A stretch of DNA of 64,000 nucleotides from Rhodococcus sp. 105337 (GCF_012844225.1 NZ_JABAGQ010000001.1:186001-250000), one strand, 5' to 3'; numbered from the stretch's first letter, positions 16,106-23,970 are shown. A program made the numbers and translations. Notes: generated from the letters alone by a model not told the origin.

Positions 16106-16135
16106 TCGCCACCGCCTCACTCGAGGCGGTGGCGA
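16106..16135 (+). terminator. Strong hairpin after otsA
   Basis: A 13-bp perfect stem (16106-16118 with 16123-16135) and an ACTC loop. It lies before the start of the PAS-ANTAR gene and argues against a start at 16129. Confidence 0.7.
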
Positions 16136-16154
16136 CGACGCTCGGTGTGTGCCG

Positions 16155-16160
16155 CATAAT
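16155..16160 (+). promoter_or_regulatory. -10 element for a leaderless PAS-ANTAR transcript
   Basis: CATAAT lies 7 bases before the ATG at 16168, the spacing expected for transcription starting at the start codon. No ribosome-binding site is visible. Confidence 0.4.
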
Positions 16161-16167
16161 CGGACAT

Positions 16168-16842
16168 ATGACGGACCGCAGCATCCCGGAGGAGCCCGCA
16201 CTGGCCGGGCACGCCGGAGACGGTGCCACCCAGCATGTGGGTAGCTTCAGGTACTTGCTCGCAAACGACGCATGGGAATGGTCGGATGCCGTCGCGAGGA
16301 TGCACGGCTACGAGCCCGGAACCGTCACGCCGACCACCGACCTGCTTCTTCAACACAAACACCCGGACGACAAAGAACACATCGCGATGCTTCTCGACGC
16401 GGTGCGTTCGGCGGGTGAACCGTTCAGTAGCCGGCACCGGATCATCGACACCGCTGGGAACGTGAAGCGTGTCGCCGTGATCGGGGACCGGCTCGTCGAC
16501 GAGGACGGCACCCTGCTCGGCACCTCGGGCTTCTATCTGGACTTGTCCGATGCATTCGAGGAAGAGGTCCGCGAGGGTGTCGACCTGGCGGTGAACGCAC
16601 TCGCCGAATCCCGCGCCGTGATCGAACAGGCCAAAGGCGTCCTCATGCTCGTGTACTGCATTTCGCCCCAGCACGCTTTCGAGGTGCTGGCCTGGCGGTC
16701 GCAGGAAACGAACGTCAAACTCCGGGTACTCGCCGAGCAACTCGTCGCCGACATCACTGCGGGCCCCGGGACCGAAGCGATGAGCCGGACGGAGTTCGAC
16801 CACCTGCTCATGACGCTGCACGAGCGCGTCGGGAACGAATAG
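16168..16842 (+). CDS. PAS and ANTAR domain regulator
   Basis: 224 residues. A PAS fold (about 20-130, with WEWSDAVARMHGY and HKHPDDKEHI) is followed by an ANTAR RNA-binding domain (about 145-205: AVIEQAKGVLMLVY, EVLAWRSQETNVKLRVLAEQLV). ANTAR proteins bind dual hairpins in nascent RNA and prevent termination. The ligand of the PAS domain is unknown. I prefer the ATG at 16168 to the GTG at 16129 because the latter overlaps the otsA terminator. Confidence 0.88.
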   Translation: MTDRSIPEEPALAGHAGDGATQHVGSFRYLLANDAWEWSDAVARMHGYEPGTVTPTTDLLLQHKHPDDKEHIAMLLDAVRSAGEPFSSRHRIIDTAGNVKRVAVIGDRLVDEDGTLLGTSGFYLDLSDAFEEEVREGVDLAVNALAESRAVIEQAKGVLMLVYCISPQHAFEVLAWRSQETNVKLRVLAEQLVADITAGPGTEAMSRTEFDHLLMTLHERVGNE

Positions 16843-16844
16843 CG

Positions 16845-16867
16845 GGAGCCGCCCTCCGTACGGCTCC
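16845..16867 (+). terminator. Hairpin after the PAS-ANTAR gene
   Basis: GGAGCCG (16845-16851) / CGGCTCC (16861-16867), 9-base loop, 3 bases after the stop. Confidence 0.5.
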
Positions 16868-16923
16868 TTCGTCCCCGACCGCCGGCAGACAGCGCAGAGC
16901 GGCCGGACTTCAGCGCCGGGGAA

Positions 16924-17169
16924 TCAGAGCAACACCGCGACGATGACCGCCACGAAGATCGCCACGATCACAGCGATGGAAACGAGTGCGACCCACCCAC
17001 TGACGGGGAAGTGGTTTCTCGTTTCCGGTTCCGGTGCGGACAACCCGGAGGTCTGACCGGATTCGGGAGGGGTGGAACCGGGGCTGACCCCGCCGCCCTG
17101 CTCGAGATCGGGTGTCGACGCCGGATCGGGATCGGTATTGCGGTGTGGTTCGGGATCGGAGACAGTCAC
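16924..17169 (-). CDS. Small tail-anchored membrane protein, unknown
   Basis: 81 residues from a GTG with GAGGAGG upstream. The first 55 residues are Pro/Ser/Glu-rich and disordered; the last 24 (WVALVSIAVIVAIFVAVIVAV) form one helix, so the protein is anchored by its C terminus. No family recognised. A GGTT-N15-GGGTAC motif about 90 bases upstream suggests SigF control. Confidence 0.65.
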   Translation of the reverse strand: MTVSDPEPHRNTDPDPASTPDLEQGGGVSPGSTPPESGQTSGLSAPEPETRNHFPVSGWVALVSIAVIVAIFVAVIVAVLL

Positions 17170-17256
17170 ACATCCTCCTCGGATCGTCGCTTCGGTTCGT
17201 GATCGGCAGGGAACACCGACAGCGGGATCGCCGCCCTGCCCGACCGTTCCTCCGGA

Positions 17257-17281
17257 GTACCCGGGACCCGCTGTTCGAACC
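17257..17281 (-). promoter_or_regulatory. SigF-type promoter of the tail-anchored protein
   Basis: Minus strand GGTT (17278-17281), 15 bases, GGGTAC (17257-17262). Confidence 0.55.
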
Positions 17282-17323
17282 GCACCGACAGCATCCGGCT
17301 CGATGCGAGTGCTCTGCGCCGGG

Positions 17324-17348
17324 GATTACTTACCCGCGTGTGGGGTAG
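17324..17348 (+). promoter_or_regulatory. Possible SigF-type promoter of the three-TM protein
   Basis: GATT (17324-17327), 15 bases, GGGTAG (17343-17348), about 105 bases before the ATG at 17455. The -35 half is weak. Confidence 0.35.
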
Positions 17349-17454
17349 TCGTTGGGTAGTGCCCCACCACGGACGAACCGGCTCGGGGAGGCCGCGTCAC
17401 GGCGGTGTGGCGCACTGGAACGCGATCGAAACTACCTACAACACAGGATATTCC

Positions 17455-17814
17455 ATGACACCTGAGGTCAAGAACCCCCGGAACGACTCACGGCTCGCAC
17501 GGACAGCGATGTGGTACGCCGCAGGCGTGATTGCGCTTGCCGCCGTCGTCGCGGCCGGTGTGATCGTGTGGGCAAGCCTGAATACAGGCGATACCTGCGC
17601 CGACGCGGACTTCGCGGTCTGTACCGACCCCGCGCGCGCGATCCTCGCATTCGGCCCGGTTCTGATCTTGCTCCTCGGTGGGCTGGGCGCTTTCGTGCAG
17701 ACCTTCCGGGTCTGGCAGGCGGCCGGCCGGTGGCAGATTTGGCATGGCACCGGATGGGCGCTGTTTGTACTGATGGTGCTCTACGCGGGCTTTGCCGCAG
17801 GTATAGCAGTGTGA
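17455..17814 (+). CDS. Small three-TM membrane protein, unknown
   Basis: 119 residues from the ATG at 17455 with AGGA nine bases upstream. Three hydrophobic helices (about 18-40, 62-84, 98-118); an extracytoplasmic loop between the first two holds two Cys (DTCADADFAVCTDP) that could form a disulfide. No family recognised. It converges on the STAS gene. Confidence 0.68.
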   Translation: MTPEVKNPRNDSRLARTAMWYAAGVIALAAVVAAGVIVWASLNTGDTCADADFAVCTDPARAILAFGPVLILLLGGLGAFVQTFRVWQAAGRWQIWHGTGWALFVLMVLYAGFAAGIAV

Positions 17815-17846
17815 TCCCGCTCGACCTCCCCCCGGAGTCGCCGGGC

Positions 17847-18296
17847 TCAGGACGCCCGGTCGAGCCCGAGCGTCGCGAGAGCATTGTCGAGCGACGGGTG
17901 CGCGACGACGGGGATGGTGGCCCCGAGCACGCGGAACAAGCGGTGCACGGGCCTGCTCCCTACCAGTGCCCAGTGATACCCGCCCTGCTCGCAGCGTGTC
18001 TCCAGGTGTTCGAAGACCCTGAGGCCGGCAGCACCGAAGAAGTCGACGTCGGAGAGGTCGAGGACGATGCGGGACGTTTCCAGGTGTCGGGCGGCGAAAT
18101 CACGCAACGCGTGCGCATTACGGATGTCGATCTCTCCACGCACCCTGATCTGGATGACGTCGGAGCCGATCGGGAGGGCACTGAATTCTGCTCCGAACCA
18201 CTGCTCGACCACGACGTCGGAGGGTGCAGGGCATACCGACCACGTAGCCGCGGTCGACCATCGATGAGGCGATGCGATTCGCTGAGAAACTGTCAT
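17847..18296 (-). CDS. STAS-domain anti-sigma-factor antagonist
   Basis: 149 residues with one STAS domain (about 45-140: VIQIRVRGEIDIRNA, IVLDLSDVDFFGAAGLRVF). Such proteins release a sigma factor by binding its anti-sigma partner. The Ser normally phosphorylated in the DSSG loop is Ala here (FFGAAG), so kinase control is unlikely; two Cys (about 22 and 103) leave room for redox control as in mycobacterial RsfA. The rsbW-sigF pair lies about 1.1 kb away, so SigF is the obvious target. ATG at 18296 chosen over 18347 by family start; the upstream stretch is low complexity. Confidence 0.8.
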   Translation of the reverse strand: MTVSQRIASPHRWSTAATWSVCPAPSDVVVEQWFGAEFSALPIGSDVIQIRVRGEIDIRNAHALRDFAARHLETSRIVLDLSDVDFFGAAGLRVFEHLETRCEQGGYHWALVGSRPVHRLFRVLGATIPVVAHPSLDNALATLGLDRAS

Positions 18297-18687
18297 GACA
18301 CTTCCCAACACAGACGATGTTGTTAAGCGCGACGACAGCGGTGGCACTCCGGCTACCTACCGAAAAACCTCGCGGCCGCGTGGCGCTTCCGAGTTCCCGG
18401 CTGTGTGCTCAACCTTCCCAAACACTAGTGCAACCGGCGCCAGCTCTCAACCGCCGTCCGCTGTCCCGAGTGGCCCTGACCTCACATAGATCGGCGGTCT
18501 CGCCCCTCGATCCACGACCGGCCGACGGCGTGGCCTTCGCGCGCGGCGAGAATCTGCGCGCGGGTGTCGACCCGGGGCGCGCCGGAGCCGCTGTCGAGAT
18601 GTGCAGCGCCGGAAGCCTCTTGGTGTGATCCTGACGACCGGCTTCGTGGTGTGGACCGCGTGCTCGTCACGTTGTTAGGGTCGCGGC
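18297..18687. other. Intergenic stretch with no supported gene
   Basis: About 390 bases between the STAS and GNAT genes. Several short frames are open but none has a convincing ribosome-binding site or family resemblance. I see only the GNAT promoter at its right end. Confidence 0.5.
18676..18681 (+). promoter_or_regulatory. -10 element of a leaderless GNAT transcript
   Basis: TAGGGT is followed by 6 bases and then the GTG start at 18688, the usual arrangement of leaderless actinobacterial genes. Confidence 0.45.
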
Positions 18688-19233
18688 GTGCCCTTCCGAT
18701 TGCCGTTGAGGACCGACCGGTTGCGCCTGCGACTTCATCGCCCCGATGATCTCGATTGGATGGTAGCGGTCCACTCCCGGCCGGACGTCGCACGCTTTCT
18801 GCTGGACGATCCGTGGACCGAGGCTCGCGGGGCAGAGGTTCTGGACAAGCGTCTGGCGCGCACCGACCTCGACGGCGAGGAGGGGGCCGTAGCGCTGATC
18901 CTGGAGCACGACGGCGCGCCGGTCGGCGATATCTCGCTCTGGCTCACCGATCGCGAGCACCGGTCGGCCGAGATCGGCTGGGTACTCGATCCGGCCCACA
19001 CCGGTCGCGGATTCGCTCGCGAGGCGGTCCGGACCGTCCTCACAACCGGGTTCGACCATGGCCGGCTGCACCGCGTCGCCGCTCAGATGGACGCTCGCAA
19101 TACGCCTTCGGCTCGACTGGCAGCTGCCGTCGGGATGCGACGGGAGGCTCATTTCCGGCAGGACTTCTGGAGCAAGGGCGAGTGGACGGACAGCTTCGTG
19201 TACGCCGTACTGGCGTCGGACCCCAGGCCGTGA
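18688..19233 (+). CDS. GNAT N-acetyltransferase (RimJ/RimL-like)
   Basis: 181 residues: RTDRLRLRLHRPDDLDWM start, the acetyl-CoA loop HTGRGFAREAV and ARNTPSARLAAAVGMRREA. This is the RimJ/RimL branch that acetylates protein N termini or small molecules. GTG start; apparently leaderless. Not clearly part of the stress circuit. Confidence 0.88.
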   Translation: MPFRLPLRTDRLRLRLHRPDDLDWMVAVHSRPDVARFLLDDPWTEARGAEVLDKRLARTDLDGEEGAVALILEHDGAPVGDISLWLTDREHRSAEIGWVLDPAHTGRGFAREAVRTVLTTGFDHGRLHRVAAQMDARNTPSARLAAAVGMRREAHFRQDFWSKGEWTDSFVYAVLASDPRP

Positions 19234-19289
19234 CTCGGCGGGGGAACCCGCCGTGTAAGTGACTTTCGCTGCTCATGAGGTAGGCGGGA

Positions 19290-19315
19290 GGTTGAACACG
19301 GGGCGGTGTGGGTAG
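19290..19315 (+). promoter_or_regulatory. SigF-type promoter of rsbW-sigF (autoregulation)
   Basis: GGTTG (19290-19294), 15-base spacer, GGGTAG (19310-19315), about 70 bases before the rsbW start. It implies that SigF amplifies its own operon, as in mycobacteria and bacilli. Confidence 0.6.
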
Positions 19316-19384
19316 CCTTGCCGGGACACCTCAAGGAAACGACCCCCTGACCTGCTTCGACCCCCTCATGGAGATCAAAACCTC

Positions 19385-19816
19385 ATGGCCAATTCCGCGT
19401 CGATCGAATCGGCACGAGACCACACCACCCCGGTAGTCGAACTGCGAGTTCAGGCCGACCCCGCCCAGCTGTCCGTACTTCGCGCGGTCGCTGCCGCAAT
19501 CGCGCTGCAACACGACTTCGATCTCGATACGGTGGCCGACGTGAAACTCGCCGTGGACGAGGCCGCGACCCGTCTCATCATGGGCGCGCCGGATGGCGCG
19601 ACCCTGTCGTGCAGCTTTCAACTGGTGCCCGGCCGGCTCCGTATCGCCTTGACCGCCCCCACCGCGAACGCCAACGCGGTCGGGCAACCCCGTTCGTTCG
19701 GGTGGCACGTGCTCAACTCGCTGACCGACTCCATCTCGGTGTCGTCGGAGGATCACGGGGACGGCACCCTCTCCACCATCGACATGTCCATCGCAGAAGG
19801 TAGTGCCGCTCGGTGA
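19385..19816 (+). CDS. rsbW: Anti-sigma factor, RsbW/UsfX-like
   Basis: 143 residues of one GHKL (HATPase_c_2) domain: DVKLAVDEAATRLI is the N-box region and FGWHVLNSLTD the second glycine-region helix. The catalytic Asn of the N box is replaced (EAATRL), so kinase activity may be lost, as suggested for UsfX-type proteins. It binds and holds SigF. Its stop overlaps the sigF GTG (GTGA), ensuring matched synthesis. Confidence 0.9.
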   Translation: MANSASIESARDHTTPVVELRVQADPAQLSVLRAVAAAIALQHDFDLDTVADVKLAVDEAATRLIMGAPDGATLSCSFQLVPGRLRIALTAPTANANAVGQPRSFGWHVLNSLTDSISVSSEDHGDGTLSTIDMSIAEGSAAR

Positions 19817-20595
19817 GCCGAAATCCAGCACGATCGAGCGACGAGTACGCCGACGTAACCGAAACCTTGAGCAAGCTCCTGACGCTGAGTCAGGACGACC
19901 CGGAACGGTCGGCGATCCGTGATGCGGTCGTCGAGCGCTGCCTGCCCCTCGCCGAGCACATCGCGCGCCGATTCGACGGGCGAGGCGAAGCGTTCGAGGA
20001 CCTGCTTCAGGTCGCGCGCCTCGGCCTCGTCAATGCCGTCGACCGCTTCGACACCGAACGCGGGTCCGACTTCGTGTCGTTCGCAGTGCCGACGATCATG
20101 GGTGAGGTCCGGCGTCATTTCCGCGACACCGGATGGGCCGTGCGCGTTCCGCGCCGCATGAAGGAACTCCACCTCTCCTTGAGCAAGGCGACCTCCGAAC
20201 TCTCGCAGCACCTGGGCAGGGCCCCAACAGCAGCGGAACTCGCGGCGGAACTGGGGATCGACCAAGAAGAGGTCATGCAGGGCCTGGTCGCCGGCAACGC
20301 ATACCAGACCGTGTCCGTGGATCGTTCGTCCCCGTCGGGTGACGACGGCCTGACCCTGGCCGACACACTCGGTGACTACGACGCGGCGCTCGACGAGGTG
20401 GAGAACCACGAGGCACTGCGTCCACTGCTCGAGGCGCTTCCCGCCCGCGAACGCACGGTGGTTCTGCTCCGGTTCTTCGGCAACATGACCCAGACGCAGA
20501 TCGCCGAGCGTGTCGGGGTGTCGCAGATGCACGTGTCTCGCCTGCTCACCAAGACGCTCGCGCAACTGCGCGAGCAACTCGGCGACAACTTCTGA
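19813..20595 (+). CDS. sigF: RNA polymerase sigma factor SigF (SigB/SigF/SigG family)
   Basis: 260 residues with region 2 (LAEHIARRFDGRGEAFEDLLQVARLGLVNAVDRFD), region 3 (LHLSLSKATSELSQHLGRAPTAAEL) and region 4 helix-turn-helix (MTQTQIAERVGVSQMHVSRLL). Group 3 stress sigma factor directing transcription from GTTT/GGGTAT promoters. GTG start overlapping rsbW. A dozen or more matching promoters lie within the preceding 19 kb, suggesting a physically clustered regulon. Confidence 0.95.
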   Translation: MSRNPARSSDEYADVTETLSKLLTLSQDDPERSAIRDAVVERCLPLAEHIARRFDGRGEAFEDLLQVARLGLVNAVDRFDTERGSDFVSFAVPTIMGEVRRHFRDTGWAVRVPRRMKELHLSLSKATSELSQHLGRAPTAAELAAELGIDQEEVMQGLVAGNAYQTVSVDRSSPSGDDGLTLADTLGDYDAALDEVENHEALRPLLEALPARERTVVLLRFFGNMTQTQIAERVGVSQMHVSRLLTKTLAQLREQLGDNF

Positions 20596-20609
20596 TCACA
20601 GATACCCCT

Positions 20610-20661
20610 CGACACCACACCGCCCCCGACCGGAATTCCGGTCGGGGGCGGTGCGGTGTCG
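20610..20661. terminator. 52-base near-perfect palindrome, bidirectional terminator
   Basis: Arms 20610-20635 and 20636-20661 are reverse complements with one mismatch, centred on GAATTC. It separates the convergent sigF and metE-like genes. Confidence 0.8.
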
Positions 20662-20674
20662 GGCGAGTTGGCGA

Positions 20675-22966
20675 CTACCCGGCGTTCGAGGACGCCCGGC
20701 GCCGGAGCCTGCGTGCCGCGGCCACGAGATTCCGCAGCGACGGCTCGAGCTGCCAGTAGTGACGCGTCTTGAGCCCACCGTCCGGGTTTGCCCACAATCG
20801 GTCGAGCTCCACGGATTCCGCTGCCTCCGAGAGCAGTTCGTCGAGCTCGTCGATGTCGGGGATCCGGGCGGACCGGGATTCGTACACACCCGGTCCGACA
20901 CCGTGGGACAGTGCCCTGTCCTTGATCGCTTCGAGCACCCAGCCGATGGACCGCGTTGCCACGATGGCGGTGACGTCCGCGTCCAGCCGTTCGATCGCGT
21001 CGACCACCGACTCCTGACCCGAGTAGGTCAGGTGCGTATGGATCTGCGTCTCGGGCTTGGCGCCACCGGTCGCGAGCCGGAACGCGTCGACCGCCCAGTC
21101 CAGGTACTCGGCCCGGCCGTCCTGCCGCAGCGGAAGCAACTCGCGGATAGCGGGTTCGTCGACCTGGATGATCGCGATGCCCGCTCGCTCGAGATCTGCG
21201 ATCTCGTCGCGGATCGCGAGAGCGAGCTGATCGGCCGTTTCGTGCAGAGGCTGGTCCTGCCGCACGTACGAACGAGCCAGCATGGTGACCGGGCCGGTGA
21301 GCATTCCCTTGACCGGCTTGTCCGTCAACGACTGAGCGAACGAAATCCACTCCACCGTCATCGGCTTCGGCCGCACGATGTCGCCGTACAGAACCGGCGG
21401 ACGAGTACAGCGCGAACCGTAGGCCTGCACCCACCCGTAGTGGGTGGTCGCGAAACCCTCCAGCAGTTCGGCGAAGTACTGCACCATGTCGTTGCGTTCG
21501 TGCTCACCGTGCACGAGCACATCGAGTCCGATGTCCTCCTGGAGACGGATGGTGGATTCGATCGTCTCCTGGATGCGCTTGACGTACTCCTCCCACGACA
21601 GCCGTCCCTGCCCCAGCTCGTACCGAGCCTTGCGGGTGTCGTCCGTCTGCGGGAACGACCCCAGCGTCGTGGTCGGCACGGGCGGAAGATTCAGCCGTGC
21701 CTGTTGCGCAGCTCGGCGCTCCTCGTACGGTGCGCGATGGCGATGCTCGGGTGTGAGCGCGTTCATCCGGGCCCGGACGGTGTGCTTCTGCTTGAAGTGC
21801 ACCGACACCGGCGGCCTCCGCCACCGTTCCTCGGCGCCGGTGGTCAGCGCCTTCGCGAGCGAGACCACCTCACCGACCTTCTGCTTCGCGAATGCGAGGC
21901 GGTCGGCCACATCGCCGGGGATGTCGTACTCGACGAGCAGGTCGTACGGAACGTGCAGCAACGAGCACGACGTCGAGACGACGAGGTCCGGCGCAATCGC
22001 CGCGATCGACTGGATGTATTCGAGAGTGCGACGCCGATCCGTCTTCCAGACGTTGCGGCCGTCGACGACACCCGCGTAGATCCGCTTCCGCTTGAGACCG
22101 GGCACAGCCGCGAACTCGTCGGCGCTCATCCTGCCGTTGACGAGATCGAGACCGATCGCCTCGACCTTCGACGACGCCAGGATGGGGAGCGCTTCACCGA
22201 ACGAGCCGTACGGTCCTGTGACCAGGATGCGCGGACGGAGCGGGGCATGCGCCAGCACGTCGTATGCCCGGCGCAGCGCGGCCAGTTCGTCGTCGCTGCG
22301 ATCCTCGGTGAACGACGGCTCGTCGAGCTGGACGCACGTGGCGCCGGCGCGCGCGAGCTGCTCGAACAGCTTCTCGTACTGCGGGAGCAGCGAATCGAGA
22401 AGGTCGAGGGTCCGGAAACCTTCTCGAGCGGAGGTCGGCGCGACCTTGGACAGCAGCAACAGCGACACCGGGCCGAGCACGACGGGCCGGAGTTCGATGC
22501 CGTCGGCCTTCGCCCGTTCGAACTCGTCGAGAACCGCTGCCGAATTCAGCTCGAAGACCGTGTTCTCGTCGAGTTCCGGCTGGCGGTAGTGATAGTTGCT
22601 GCCGAACCAGCGCACGAGCTCGAGGGGCGGGAAATCCTCACGCCCGCGGCACATCGTGAAGTAGAAATCGAGCGGGTCGAGTTCACCCAGCAGTGGGCGG
22701 AACCGCTCGGGGACCGCGCCGAACAACAGGGCGTTGTCGAGCACATGGTCGTAGTAGGAGAACGTGTTTCCGGGGACCTGGGTCAGGCCGGTCGCCGCGA
22801 GCTCGCGCCAGGTGTCTTCCTGGATGTCGCGAGCGACGGCGACGAGTTCGTCGCGCGTGCTCGTGCCGTGCCAGTAGGACTCGAGAGCACGCTTGAGTTC
22901 ACGGCGGGGCCCGATACGCGGATACCCGAGGATGCTTGACCCGTATCCGTCGGCAGGAGTTGCCAT
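20675..22966 (-). CDS. MetE-family protein lacking zinc ligands
   Basis: 763 residues, full length for cobalamin-independent methionine synthase, with both barrel domains and motifs such as VDEPAIRELLPLR and GPGVYESRS. MetE activates homocysteine through a zinc held, in Escherichia coli numbering, by H641, C643, E665 and C726. Here the aligned residues, at a constant offset of four, are H645, T647, V669 and G730, so three of four ligands are gone. I checked these codons on the minus strand. Either the protein no longer makes methionine this way or it has another role. ATG 22966 chosen; the extension to 23044 has no family similarity. Confidence 0.9.
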   Translation of the reverse strand: MATPADGYGSSILGYPRIGPRRELKRALESYWHGTSTRDELVAVARDIQEDTWRELAATGLTQVPGNTFSYYDHVLDNALLFGAVPERFRPLLGELDPLDFYFTMCRGREDFPPLELVRWFGSNYHYRQPELDENTVFELNSAAVLDEFERAKADGIELRPVVLGPVSLLLLSKVAPTSAREGFRTLDLLDSLLPQYEKLFEQLARAGATCVQLDEPSFTEDRSDDELAALRRAYDVLAHAPLRPRILVTGPYGSFGEALPILASSKVEAIGLDLVNGRMSADEFAAVPGLKRKRIYAGVVDGRNVWKTDRRRTLEYIQSIAAIAPDLVVSTSCSLLHVPYDLLVEYDIPGDVADRLAFAKQKVGEVVSLAKALTTGAEERWRRPPVSVHFKQKHTVRARMNALTPEHRHRAPYEERRAAQQARLNLPPVPTTTLGSFPQTDDTRKARYELGQGRLSWEEYVKRIQETIESTIRLQEDIGLDVLVHGEHERNDMVQYFAELLEGFATTHYGWVQAYGSRCTRPPVLYGDIVRPKPMTVEWISFAQSLTDKPVKGMLTGPVTMLARSYVRQDQPLHETADQLALAIRDEIADLERAGIAIIQVDEPAIRELLPLRQDGRAEYLDWAVDAFRLATGGAKPETQIHTHLTYSGQESVVDAIERLDADVTAIVATRSIGWVLEAIKDRALSHGVGPGVYESRSARIPDIDELDELLSEAAESVELDRLWANPDGGLKTRHYWQLEPSLRNLVAAARRLRRRASSNAG

Positions 22967-22989
22967 GTCGGAGTCGACCTTTCCCTCAT

Positions 22990-23058
22990 GCACTTCGCGC
23001 CCGTGCACCGGCAGCCGGTGCGTGAAGCACTGCTGTCGGAGCACGGGCGCCGAAGTAC
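22990..23058 (-). promoter_or_regulatory. Long hairpin in the metE-like leader
   Basis: On the leftward transcript ACTTCGGCGCCCGTGC pairs with GCACGGGCGCGAAGT (one bulged G). The enclosed loop contains a second inverted repeat, GCACCGGC/GCCGGTGC. The 3' strand ends about 8 bases before the GAGGG/AAAGG ribosome-binding region. It may terminate the fadB2 transcript or control metE translation. It does not look like a B12-box riboswitch. Confidence 0.45.
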
Positions 23059-23073
23059 GGTGGTGCTGACTGG

Positions 23074-23970
23074 CTAGCTGGCCTTCTTGATCGCGCGGCC
23101 CTTGTCGGCGTATTCATAGAAGCCGGCGCCCGACTTCTTTCCGACGAGCCCTGCCTCGACCATCCGCTGCAGCAGCGGCGGTGCGGAGTACAGGGGCTCC
23201 TTGAACTCCTCGTACATCGAGTCGGCAATCGCCTTCACCGTGTCGAGTCCGACAAGGTCGGTCAGTGCGAGGGGGCCCATCGGGTGAGCACAGCCCAGCA
23301 CCATCGTCTTGTCGATATCGTCCTTGGTTGCGAATCCGGATTCGACCATCCGGATCGCCGACAGCAGGTACGGCACGAGCAGCGCGTTCGCGATGAAGCC
23401 GGCACGATCCGACGAACGGACGACCTGCTTGCCGAGTACATCCGCAGCGAACGCCTCCGCGCGCCGAGCGACGGTGGAACCGGTCTTCAGCGTGGTGACC
23501 AGCTCGACGAGCGGGAGCACGGGCACCGGGTTGAAGAAGTGCATCCCGATGACTCGCTCGGGAGCCGCGGTCGCGATGCCGAGCTTCATGATCGGGATCG
23601 ACGACGTGTTGGATGCCAGCACCGCGTGGGGATCGGTGACGATCTTGTCGAGTTCGGCGAAGATTTCACTCTTCACCTTCTCGTCCTCGACGACGGCCTC
23701 CACGACGAGCTGACGGTCGGCGAAGTCACCGAGGTCGGAGGTGAAGCGCAACCGCCATGCAGCCTGCTCCCGCTCGCGCTCGGTGATCTTGCCGGTGCTC
23801 ACCCCACGGTCGAGCGACCGGAGGATGCGGGCGCGTCCGGCTGCCGCGAGTTCGCGGGTCTGCTCGAACACGAGTACGTCGACATGAGCGCGTGCGCACA
23901 CCTCGGCGATACCTGCGCCCATGATGCCGGCGCCGATCACGCCGACGCGCTGAATCTTTTCGCTGGTCAC
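23074..23970 (-). CDS. fadB2: 3-hydroxybutyryl-CoA dehydrogenase
   Basis: 298 residues: NAD-binding GVIGAGIMGAGIAEVCA, the catalytic His segment GMHFFNPVPVLPLVE, NTSSIPI and a C-terminal GAGFYEY. It oxidises 3-hydroxyacyl-CoA in short-chain beta-oxidation. The neighbour aceA lies upstream in the same direction, the order also found in Mycobacterium (icl1-fadB2), though a terminator-like repeat separates them here. Confidence 0.93.
   Translation of the reverse strand: MTSEKIQRVGVIGAGIMGAGIAEVCARAHVDVLVFEQTRELAAAGRARILRSLDRGVSTGKITEREREQAAWRLRFTSDLGDFADRQLVVEAVVEDEKVKSEIFAELDKIVTDPHAVLASNTSSIPIMKLGIATAAPERVIGMHFFNPVPVLPLVELVTTLKTGSTVARRAEAFAADVLGKQVVRSSDRAGFIANALLVPYLLSAIRMVESGFATKDDIDKTMVLGCAHPMGPLALTDLVGLDTVKAIADSMYEEFKEPLYSAPPLLQRMVEAGLVGKKSGAGFYEYADKGRAIKKAS

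Noticed and set aside
16129-16167. GTG at 16129 as the PAS-ANTAR start
   Set aside because: It lies inside the otsA terminator stem; the ATG at 16168 has a leaderless-type -10.
18297-18400. SigF-type promoter for the STAS gene
   Set aside because: GGTTT and GGTAG are present on the minus strand but only 7 bases apart.
18297-18687. Short frames (18317-18628, 18482-18793) as genes
   Set aside because: No ribosome-binding site, no family resemblance, and the second overlaps the GNAT start on the opposite strand.
20510-22939. 809-codon plus-strand frame across the metE-like gene
   Set aside because: Antisense shadow of a clear MetE homologue.
22967-23073. Cobalamin riboswitch upstream of metE
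   Set aside because: The leader is only about 107 bases and I see no B12 box; only a hairpin is supported.
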